Origin: Desulfurobacteriaceae bacterium
GTDB lineage: Bacteria > Aquificota > Aquificia > Desulfurobacteriales > Desulfurobacteriaceae
Reading direction: 5' to 3'
Assembly (NCBI GenBank): GCA_026987115.1
Contig: JALSNF010000017.1
Span: forward strand, 1 to 47,897
Length of the DNA: 47,897 bases
The notes beneath the pieces were generated by a model. The model did not search any database. It saw only the letters and a list, made by a program, of their open reading frames with translations, and was not told the origin of the DNA. Each line of letters starts with the position of its first letter. Positions within the stretch are counted from its first letter, which is position 1. A program made the position numbers and the translations under genes. Shown here one piece after another: positions 41,878-47,897 of this stretch.

Positions 41878-42885
41878 ATGCCGGAAATTGTAGCAGAATA
41901 TTGGGAGAGTTTAGAAGAAGAGAAAGTTAAGTGCACTTTATGCCCAAGGGAGTGCGTTATCCCTAAGGGAGGAGCGGGATTTTGCCTTGTTAGGAAAAAT
42001 AAAGGAGGAAAGCTGATTACAACAATTTATTCGGAAATTACCTCTGCAAACTACGACCCCGTAGAGAAAAAGCCCCTTTACCACTTCTACCCAGGTAGGG
42101 TAATCTTCTCAATAGGAACAAACGGCTGCAACTTAGACTGTAAGTCCTGTCAAAACTGGGAAATTGCAAGGAGAGATAATCCCCATCTCCGCCAAATTTT
42201 CACTCCTGAAATGGCGGCTAAATATGCAGGAATGCACGGTTCAGTAGGTATAGCCTACACCTACAACGACCCTATTATCTGGTTTGAATTTGTCAAAGAC
42301 GCAGCGGAGAAAGTCAAGGAAGCAGGTCTCAAAAACGTCCTCGTTACGAACGGAAACATAAACTTAAAAGCCCTAAGGGAGCTATTACCTTTAATTGACG
42401 CATTTAATGTTGACCTAAAAGGAATAGACAGGGAATACTACTTAAAGTTCTCTTCCTTTCCAAATCCAAATGTATGGCAGGTATGTGAAGAGATTAAAAA
42501 GGCAGGCAAGCACCTTGAGTTAACCAAGTTAATAGTTCCAGGGTTTGATGACTTCTCTCCGGAATACTTTGAAAAGTTTGCAAAGTGGGTAGCCGATAAC
42601 TTAGGTAAGGAAGTTCCAATGCACTACTCAAGGTTTTTCCCAGCTTACAAACTCCTCAACACGCCCCCCACCCCCGTTGAGGTGATAGATATAGCTTACG
42701 ATGTTAGTAAAGAGTACCTTTACTACGTTTACGTGGGTAATGTAATTGAACCTGAAAGGGAGTCAACTTACTGCCCGGCGTGTGGAGCTCTCTTAGTTAG
42801 AAGGGTAGGCTACCAAACTGAAGTACTATTTACTTCTGACGGAAAATGCCCCAACTGTGGAAGACCCGTAGATTTCGTCTTTTAA
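41878..42885 (+). CDS. amrS: AmmeMemoRadiSam-system radical SAM enzyme
   Basis: A 335-residue radical SAM protein of the COG1180 (PflA-like) type. The cluster cysteines are C84-x3-C88-x2-C91 (TNGCNLDCKSCQNW). Upstream is a second Cys motif (C19-x2-C22-x3-C26, VKCTLCPRECVI), and the C-terminus has a zinc-ribbon-like pair (YCPACGALL and GKCPNCGRPV). LTKLIVPGFDDF and MHYSRFFPAYKL are typical of the AmrS group, whose partners are AMMECR1 and Memo proteins; neither partner gene is in the window. Its biochemical reaction is not established. ATG start with GGAGGGAGAG. Confidence 0.85.
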   Translation: MPEIVAEYWESLEEEKVKCTLCPRECVIPKGGAGFCLVRKNKGGKLITTIYSEITSANYDPVEKKPLYHFYPGRVIFSIGTNGCNLDCKSCQNWEIARRDNPHLRQIFTPEMAAKYAGMHGSVGIAYTYNDPIIWFEFVKDAAEKVKEAGLKNVLVTNGNINLKALRELLPLIDAFNVDLKGIDREYYLKFSSFPNPNVWQVCEEIKKAGKHLELTKLIVPGFDDFSPEYFEKFAKWVADNLGKEVPMHYSRFFPAYKLLNTPPTPVEVIDIAYDVSKEYLYYVYVGNVIEPERESTYCPACGALLVRRVGYQTEVLFTSDGKCPNCGRPVDFVF

Positions 42886-42905
42886 AGCAATATAAGGGAG
42901 GGAAA

Positions 42906-43364
42906 ATGAGAATCTTTAGTCCAGCCTTTGGAAACGGAGAGTACATACCGGTTAAATACACCTGCGACGGAGAGGACATATCCCCGCCTCTCCTTTTCTT
43001 GGAACCTCCTGAAGAGACAAAGAGTTTTGCCCTTTTAGTTGACGACCCAGACGCCCCTATGGGAGTATTTACCCACTGGATAATATACGACATCCCCGGA
43101 ACTTTTGAAGGCCTACCTGAAGATGTCCCCCCTGCAACTGAGCTTGAGTACGGCATAAAACAGGGAATTAATAGTTTTGGAAAAGTAGGATATGGAGGAC
43201 CTTGCCCTCCTCCCGGAAGACCTCACAGGTACTTTTTTATCCTCTTTGCACTAGACGTTCCAACCTTAGGAATTCCTCCGGGAGCTTCTAAGGAGGAATT
43301 TTTAAGCGCCATTGAAGGGCACGTCTTAGCTCAAGATGAAATCGTTGGTCTCTACGGGAGATAG
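42906..43364 (+). CDS. YbhB/YbcL family PEBP-like protein
   Basis: A 152-residue phosphatidylethanolamine-binding-protein fold. Conserved segments are YTCDGEDISPPLLF, FALLVDDPDAPMGVFTHWIIYDIP and GYGGPCPPPGRPHRYFF, which build the anion-binding pocket. Start is ATG at 42906 after GGGAGGG; upstream in-frame starts lie in the previous gene. No signal peptide. Family members are called Raf kinase inhibitor-like, but the bacterial function is unknown. It sits between amrS and the beta-CASP nuclease. Confidence 0.92.
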   Translation: MRIFSPAFGNGEYIPVKYTCDGEDISPPLLFLEPPEETKSFALLVDDPDAPMGVFTHWIIYDIPGTFEGLPEDVPPATELEYGIKQGINSFGKVGYGGPCPPPGRPHRYFFILFALDVPTLGIPPGASKEEFLSAIEGHVLAQDEIVGLYGR

Positions 43365-43382
43365 GGATAAATTTTCTCTAAT

Positions 43383-44648
43383 ATGGAAAACCTCTTTATA
43401 CCCATCGGCGGCGGCAGCGAGATAGGAGCAAGTTGCTACCTTTACATAATAGACGGCGTTAAGATAGTTATAGACTCTGGTATAAGATTTTCAAGGGGAA
43501 ACCCTTACCCCGAATTTGAGCTTTTAAAGGCACTTGCTCCTGAACTTGACGCAATAGTCATAACCCACGCCCATGTTGACCACTGCGGAAGCGTTCACAT
43601 CCTCTCACAACTCTACCCAGAAACTCCGATATATACCACAAACGAAACTGCCCAGCTCCTTTCCTTAATGGTAGAAGATGCAATAAAAGTTAGGTTCATA
43701 AAGGAGAGGAACTGTCAAAAGGAGTGGGAAGAGTACAAGCTTTTAGACAAGGCCCTTTCTTTAGTTGAGAGGAGAGACTTTTACGACAAGATAGAAATAA
43801 AAGGAATAGAGATTAACTTGCTGCCTGCAGGGCACATTTTAGGGGCATCTTCCGTTTTAATTAAGTACGGGGAAGGGAAAAGCGTCTTTCACACAGGGGA
43901 CATCTCCCTTTCAAGACAAGAAACAGTTGAAGGAGCTAAACTCCCAAAAGGAGAAAGTATTGAGCTCTTAGTAAGTGAAAGCACCTACTTTTACTCAGGG
44001 AAGAAGTTTAACAGAGAAGAGAGCGAAGAGGAGTTCTTTAAAAGTGTAAGGGAAACCGTAAATAGGAAGGGGAAAATCTTAGTTCCAGTCTTTGCCTTGG
44101 GAAGGGCTCAAGAGATAATTCTCCTCATTTCAAGGGGAATGAGGGAAGGTAAAATACCACCGATAACCGTTTACGTTGACGGTCTTGCAAGGGAGATAAC
44201 CAACATATACGAAAATCTCCTTGAGAAGGAGATTTTTAACTACTACGTTCAACCGGCCCCAACTTACGAAGGACTAAGCTTTAAAGAGGCCTGCAGGGAG
44301 AATTTAAGAGAGGCAGACTGCATCCTTTCAACTTCAGGAATGCTCCTTGAAGGGACGCCTTCGTACGTTTACGGGGAGCTCTTATCAAAGAGAGGCGAGA
44401 ATTCAATAATAATGAGCGGTTATCTCTCAGAAGAGAGCTTCGGATATAGGCTGATTAACGACAAGGAGGTTCTTAAGAGGTTTAAATGTCAGGTAAGGAA
44501 ACACCACTTTTCCGCCCACTCAGGGAAAGACGAGCTGGAAGTAATCAGAGAGAGTCTCTTACCTAAAAGGACCGTTTTCGTCCACGGCTACCCTGGAAGT
44601 AAGGATAGGCTAAATCACGCCTTCAACAGGGAGGTAATAAGGTTTTGA
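43383..44648 (+). CDS. Metallo-beta-lactamase/beta-CASP RNA-processing nuclease
   Basis: A 421-residue MBL-fold enzyme of the beta-CASP group. The zinc motif is THAHVDHCG (H62-x-H64-x-D66-H67), with further ligands in AGHILGAS and VFHTGDISLS. The beta-CASP insert contains KILVPVFALGRAQEIILL and CILSTSGMLLEGTPSYVY, and motif C is around HHFSAHSG. This is close to the YSH1/CPSF73-like bacterial group that cleaves RNA as endo- and/or 5' exonuclease. No KH domains are seen. It ends in a TTGA overlap with the next gene, so they are translated together. Confidence 0.88.
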   Translation: MENLFIPIGGGSEIGASCYLYIIDGVKIVIDSGIRFSRGNPYPEFELLKALAPELDAIVITHAHVDHCGSVHILSQLYPETPIYTTNETAQLLSLMVEDAIKVRFIKERNCQKEWEEYKLLDKALSLVERRDFYDKIEIKGIEINLLPAGHILGASSVLIKYGEGKSVFHTGDISLSRQETVEGAKLPKGESIELLVSESTYFYSGKKFNREESEEEFFKSVRETVNRKGKILVPVFALGRAQEIILLISRGMREGKIPPITVYVDGLAREITNIYENLLEKEIFNYYVQPAPTYEGLSFKEACRENLREADCILSTSGMLLEGTPSYVYGELLSKRGENSIIMSGYLSEESFGYRLINDKEVLKRFKCQVRKHHFSAHSGKDELEVIRESLLPKRTVFVHGYPGSKDRLNHAFNREVIRF

Positions 44649-46084
44649 GGCTTTACTTGGGATACCCTTACTCTGTGGGAAGTGATGGAAAGTTTAAACT
44701 TAAGGACAACTTCTTAAAAGAGGTAGGAATTGACTACTCTAGCATACCGATAGAGGTAAAGAAGAAACTCCTTTCTGTCCTTGATAATCTGGAAAAGAGA
44801 AAGTATTTGTTCATAAAAGAAGTTTTCTACGACGCAATAGACATAGTTGAATTTGCCCTTTTTGGAGTAGAGGTAAGGGAATATACAGAGCTCTTGCTAC
44901 CAGGCTACCTTTACGGAAAACCCACCTTCCTTATTAGGAACTTAATAAGAGAAACTTTCGGGAAGAAAATCTCCGTTTACTACGACTTTAACCTCTTTGA
45001 GAAAGAAGCACTGGTTATTAACGTTGGCTACACGAAAACGGCAATATCAGTAGGAGGGAAACTCCTAAACGTAATTCCTTTAGGAGAGTTTCACTTTATA
45101 GACCTGTTTGGAAGCTACCTTTTCAACAGGATAGTAGGGGAAACGGGAACATCTAACGCTCAGCTGAGGAAAGAGGGAATTAGAGGAGAAATCCTTGACA
45201 AGTGCAGAGCTCAAGGGGCAAGGATTCTCTTTAAAAGGAGTAAAGAGGTTAGGATAGAAGAGTTGAATTACTTTAGGGAGATAGACGAAAAGGAAGTAGA
45301 GCTTGCCCTATCTCCCCTTGTTGGAAAGAGCGCTTACGGGGACTTTATAGAAAAACCGTTTGACTTTTCCTCCTCACTTATATATTCCCTGTACAAGTTT
45401 GAGGAGCTTTTTAAGGAGAGAGCGAAAATAAGGAAGGTGGTTTTAATAGGTAGGCTAACTGAGCCTTTCAAAAAGAGATTAACAGAAATCTTACCAGTTA
45501 ATGTTTTTAACATAGATGAAGTCCAGCTGTTAGAAGAGGAGGTGAAAAACAGGAACTTTAAAGTTAGCTTAATAAGGAGCTCCTTTTCAAGCAAGGGTAA
45601 GGAAAAGCTGCAAGTTAAGGGAGAAAAAGTTAAAGGAGATTTAAGAGAGTTAAGGTTTTACTTTAACAAAAAGGACCTAAAGGGGCTTTCCGTAATAGAA
45701 AGCCTATCTGAAGGAAAAGACAGAGAGGAAGTTAAAAAATTTGTATACGAGCTAATAAGCCTGTTAAAAAGGAGCTCTTATAAAGACGAAAGGGAAATCA
45801 AGTACATAAACCACTCAATAGCTGCACTAACTAAACTGGAAGTTCCAGAAGAACTCTTTCAGAAAGTATTAAAAGAACTTGAAAGACACGCTTTTAACTG
45901 GAGACTTCCAGCAGAGGTTCAGATGAACCTCCTATTCTTTTGCTACAGAAACAGGGAAAGAGTTAAAGGGAGCTCCTTAGAGATATTCCCATCCCTTCTT
46001 TTAAGCAAGTTAAGGAATACAAAACTTTCAGAAGGGGAGAAAAACTTTATAAGGACTGCCTGTCAGGAGTTCTATCGGGGTTAA
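44645..46084 (+). CDS. Uncharacterised protein, candidate actin-like (ASKHA) fold
   Basis: A 479-residue protein I do not recognise. It starts with TTG at 44645, overlapping the beta-CASP gene's TGA, so it is a coupled partner gene. EALVINVGYTKTAISVGGKL (around residue 115-135) resembles the second phosphate loop of actin/Hsp70/FtsA proteins, and VVLIGRLTEPFKKRL (around 260) resembles their adenosine motif, suggesting an ASKHA-type domain over the first ~290 residues. The last ~150 residues look wholly helical (KFVYELISLLKRSSY, LLFFCYRNRERV). No signal or membrane segment. Whether it binds ATP or modulates the nuclease is inference. Confidence 0.55.
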   Translation: MRLYLGYPYSVGSDGKFKLKDNFLKEVGIDYSSIPIEVKKKLLSVLDNLEKRKYLFIKEVFYDAIDIVEFALFGVEVREYTELLLPGYLYGKPTFLIRNLIRETFGKKISVYYDFNLFEKEALVINVGYTKTAISVGGKLLNVIPLGEFHFIDLFGSYLFNRIVGETGTSNAQLRKEGIRGEILDKCRAQGARILFKRSKEVRIEELNYFREIDEKEVELALSPLVGKSAYGDFIEKPFDFSSSLIYSLYKFEELFKERAKIRKVVLIGRLTEPFKKRLTEILPVNVFNIDEVQLLEEEVKNRNFKVSLIRSSFSSKGKEKLQVKGEKVKGDLRELRFYFNKKDLKGLSVIESLSEGKDREEVKKFVYELISLLKRSSYKDEREIKYINHSIAALTKLEVPEELFQKVLKELERHAFNWRLPAEVQMNLLFFCYRNRERVKGSSLEIFPSLLLSKLRNTKLSEGEKNFIRTACQEFYRG

Positions 46085-46431
46085 TCTGAAGTAAGCTTTA
46101 AGTAGGCAAGAAAAGAAACCATAATAACAGCCGTTATCGTGAAAGAGAGGCAGGGAGGTACAAAGTAAAAGTAATTATCCTTCAAGTAAGCCAAAGAGAG
46201 GAAAAGTCCCGATAAAGAAAAGAGTAAAAGAGACTTATACTTTCCAAAATCAAGAAAGTAAAAAACAAGGGAAGCTCCCAAATCTAAGAGAAAACACCTT
46301 AAAGAAAGTCCTTTAAAGTCAAAACTTACAGGGTAATAGTAGAAAAAGGGGACAAAGAGAACTAAGATTCCAAAGAAGAGAATAAGAGCTATTGATAAGT
46401 AGTACTCCTTAATCAGCTTGGCAAAGTTCAC
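46081..46431 (-). CDS. Small four-helix membrane protein, unknown function
   Basis: A 116-residue, strongly hydrophobic protein with about four membrane segments (IALILFFGILVLFVPFFYYY, FLLDLGASLVFYFLDF, SLLLFSLSGLFLSLAYL, LSFTITAVIMVSFLAYL). GTG start at 46431 lies 23 bp inside the end of lpxC, so it is read with lpxC; its own SD is weak. Its stop overlaps the convergent gene by 4 bp. I see no family signature; an envelope role alongside lpxC is only a suggestion from position. Confidence 0.6.
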   Translation of the reverse strand: MNFAKLIKEYYLSIALILFFGILVLFVPFFYYYPVSFDFKGLSLRCFLLDLGASLVFYFLDFGKYKSLLLFSLSGLFLSLAYLKDNYFYFVPPCLSFTITAVIMVSFLAYLKLTSD

Positions 46432-47329
46432 CGCTTAAACCGGCTTTAAGTTCTCCTTTTCTTTTATCCTCTTCAAGCTCAACCAGTTCGTAAAGGCCCT
46501 CAGAGTAAATTTTATTAACTAAAGCTGCGTTAAGTGCGTGTCCTGTTTTGTAAGCGGTTATTTTAGCAAGAAGTTGATAGCCAAGAACGTAGAGGTCTCC
46601 AATAAGGTCTAAGGTCTTGTGGGCTACAAACTCTTTCTCAAGCCTAAGTCCTCCCTCGTTTAATATCCCGTACTTGTCTATTACAATTGCGTTATCTAAA
46701 CTGCCTCCCCTTGCAAGACCGTTAGACCTTAAGGCTTCAACCTCCTCGTAGAAGCAGAAGGTCCTTGCCTTAGCAATCTCCTTAAAGTTTTCTAAGGTGT
46801 GTTTATAAACCAATCTCTGGAACTTTATAGGCTTGTAGGTGTGGTTAAAGGAGATAGTATTGTCAATAAGGAGCTCAAAGTGAGGCTCAGCTTCTATTCT
46901 CTTTCCTTCAAACTCTATAAAAACTTCTCTCTTTAACACTGCATACTTCCGTTTTTTTGGGAGCTCCTTTATACCTGACTCCTCAAAGAGGTATATGTAG
47001 GGTGCAGCGCTCCCGTCAAGGATGGGGAGCTCTTCGGAATCAAGGTAAATAAAGAGGTTATCTATGCCAAAGGCAGAAAGGGCCGCCATTAGGTGTTCTA
47101 TGGTATGAACAGAAACTTCACCGTTAGAGAGGTTTGTTGCGTAAAAGAGCTTTGAAAGGTATTTCGGAGATACTTTTATTGAGGGAGCTCCCTCTAAGTC
47201 GGTCCTTATAAAGGAAATTCCGGTATCGGGAGGTGCCGGAGCAAGCCTTACTGAGACTTTCTTTCCGGTATGAAGGCCTATGCCGCTAAAGCTAACCTCT
47301 TTGGCTAAAGTCCTTTGATAGACCTGCAT
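46409..47329 (-). CDS. lpxC: UDP-3-O-acyl-N-acetylglucosamine deacetylase
   Basis: A 306-residue zinc deacetylase, the committed step of lipid A synthesis; it proves a Gram-negative outer membrane. Zinc ligands are H79 (VHTIEHLMAA), H237 and D241 (AHKTLDLIGD), and the catalytic H264 is in YKTGHALNAAL. The start TLAKEVSFSGIGLHTGKKV is also typical. These positions match E. coli LpxC within one residue. ATG with GGGAG upstream. It has its own promoter in the end of the preceding gene. Confidence 0.97.
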   Translation of the reverse strand: MQVYQRTLAKEVSFSGIGLHTGKKVSVRLAPAPPDTGISFIRTDLEGAPSIKVSPKYLSKLFYATNLSNGEVSVHTIEHLMAALSAFGIDNLFIYLDSEELPILDGSAAPYIYLFEESGIKELPKKRKYAVLKREVFIEFEGKRIEAEPHFELLIDNTISFNHTYKPIKFQRLVYKHTLENFKEIAKARTFCFYEEVEALRSNGLARGGSLDNAIVIDKYGILNEGGLRLEKEFVAHKTLDLIGDLYVLGYQLLAKITAYKTGHALNAALVNKIYSEGLYELVELEEDKRKGELKAGLSGELCQAD

Positions 47330-47356
47330 ATGGAGCTCCCTTATTTCTTTGGCCTA

Positions 47357-47386
47357 ATTATATTTTCTAAACCTTAAGAAGTTCAA
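47357..47386 (-). promoter_or_regulatory. lpxC: Probable lpxC promoter
   Basis: On the minus strand TTGAAC (47381-47386), an 18-bp spacer and a perfect TATAAT (47357-47362) precede lpxC by 27 bases. The -35 box falls within the last codons of the upstream radical SAM gene, so lpxC can be transcribed separately from it. Confidence 0.6.
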
Positions 47387-47897
47387 CTTTTGAAGGTTTC
47401 CCTATTTGCAAAGTTGCACCTGACGGACACAGACCGCAAACCCTACAGCCGGGAAAGCAAGTAGGAGTGGAAATACCTTTATAGATGTTCTCATACTCCC
47501 TATAGAGGTAATCTCTCTTTATGCCGCTTTCAACCACCTCCCACGAAAAGGGCTCTTCCCTTTCCCTCTCCCTTGTGTAGAGCTCCTCAAAGGGAATCCC
47601 CATCTCCTTTAAAGCCCTCCTTAAGTTAACTCCCTCTTTAGCAACCTTAACTGCAGCCTCACCTAACCTAGTATCCCCCCTTGAGACTATCGCTTGAAGG
47701 ACGGCCTCTTTAAGGTTTTCAAAGGTAAGCTTAACTCCGGGAACCTTCTTAACCAGTTTAGAAAGGAGCTTAAGTTTTCTCTCTATTTTTGACTTAGGCT
47801 CTAAACCGTACCACTGTAAGGGAGTAAAGGGTTTAGCTATAACAGGGTTAACTGAAAGGTGAATCTCTCCGGCACTTCCCCTCTCTCTCCAGTAAGG
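47367..47897 (-). CDS. B12-binding-domain radical SAM protein, C-terminal part (cut by right edge)
   Basis: The minus-strand frame stays open from its stop (47367-47369) to the right edge, so the visible 176 residues are the end of a gene that begins outside the window. The segment HLSVNPVIAKPFTPLQWYGL is the typical end of the radical SAM barrel in large B12-binding radical SAM proteins (TIGR03960-like). It is followed by helices with IVSRGDTRLGEAAVKVA, and a C-terminal Cys-rich zone (CFPGCRVCGLCP), which matches the tail of that family. The core cluster motif is outside the window. Function of this family is unknown. ATG at 47603 is internal. Confidence 0.8.
   Translation of the reverse strand, partial: PYWRERGSAGEIHLSVNPVIAKPFTPLQWYGLEPKSKIERKLKLLSKLVKKVPGVKLTFENLKEAVLQAIVSRGDTRLGEAAVKVAKEGVNLRRALKEMGIPFEELYTREREREEPFSWEVVESGIKRDYLYREYENIYKGISTPTCFPGCRVCGLCPSGATLQIGKPSKVELLKV

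Larger units (their letters stand above)
911..47587. repeat. Dispersed palindrome GAGCTC (often GGAGCTCC)
   Basis: The six-base palindrome GAGCTC occurs about a hundred times by eye across the window (first at 911-916; examples 2075-2080, 2085-2090, 17781-17786 within the 12-bp perfect palindrome GGGGAGCTCCCC at 17778-17789). It is seen in all three codon phases and in genes on both strands. It is nearly absent from ppsA, galT, glgA, pilT and pilC. This entry marks the span of a scattered motif, not one element. Confidence 0.6.

Noticed and set aside
1-47897. tRNA, rRNA, CRISPR, IS or prophage features
   Set aside because: No cloverleaf, rRNA, regularly spaced repeat, transposase or phage gene was recognised on either strand.

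Overview
The window looks like chromosome of a thermophilic, Gram-negative, anaerobic or microaerophilic bacterium. Aquificota, and within it the Desulfurobacteriaceae (Desulfurobacterium/Thermovibrio type), is my best guess, but this is inference from gene content and no rRNA is present to confirm it. Pointers are LpxC (lipid A, so an outer membrane), a large outer-membrane beta-barrel, aminofutalosine synthase (futalosine menaquinone route), three GH57 enzymes, a NurA nuclease, AGG/AGA-rich arginine usage, Lys/Glu-rich proteins, and very tight packing with many 1-44 bp overlaps and frequent TTG/GTG starts. There are no rRNA or tRNA genes, CRISPR arrays, IS elements or phage genes, and no gene-free stretch longer than about 150 bp.

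Layout. (1) 1-3443, + strand: end of an NAD(P)/FAD oxidoreductase cut by the edge, a DtxR-type metalloregulator, two tandem MqnE-like radical SAM enzymes, and a 37-residue membrane microprotein. (2) 3527-20534, + strand: a strong promoter with a palindrome over its -10 box opens a long gluconeogenesis/alpha-glucan operon: PEP synthase, a dehydrogenase fragment, glucose-6-phosphate isomerase, cyclopropane fatty acid synthase, a sugar nucleotidyltransferase/phosphomannomutase-like fusion, a GH57 hydrolase, GH57 4-alpha-glucanotransferase, a GalT-like enzyme, glycogen synthase, a SAP/DUF4912 protein, GH57 branching enzyme and a ROK sugar kinase. Together they could run pyruvate -> PEP -> hexose phosphate -> NDP-glucose -> branched glucan and back. 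(3) 20563-28752, + strand: fabD, class II ribonucleotide reductase, a clostripain-like lipoprotein, a small Cys-rich lipoprotein, thiL, uppP, pilT, pilC. (4) 28755-33623, - strand: TIM-barrel protein, peptide deformylase, NAD(P)HX repair enzyme, NtrY-like kinase. (5) 33687-36338, + strand: outer-membrane barrel, hisI, hisE. (6) 36340-37907, - strand: minimal penicillin-binding protein and HIT protein. (7) 37964-40719, + strand: nurA, methyltransferase, mnmH. (8) 40704-41786, - strand: SPOR membrane protein with internal repeats. (9) 41878-46084, + strand: AmmeMemoRadiSam-type radical SAM enzyme, PEBP-like protein, beta-CASP nuclease and an unrecognised partner with actin-like features. (10) 46081-47897, - strand: end of a B12-type radical SAM protein (cut by the edge), lpxC and a small membrane protein.

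The most unusual signals are: a GAGCTC palindrome (often GGAGCTCC) that I count by eye about a hundred times across the window, in all three codon phases, roughly an order of magnitude above chance; the GH57-based glucan operon with no recognisable glgC or GH13 branching enzyme and a GalT-like protein that may act on NDP-glucose; the beta-CASP/actin-like-candidate gene pair; tandem mqnE paralogues; and the perfect 17-bp palindrome over the ppsA -10 box.
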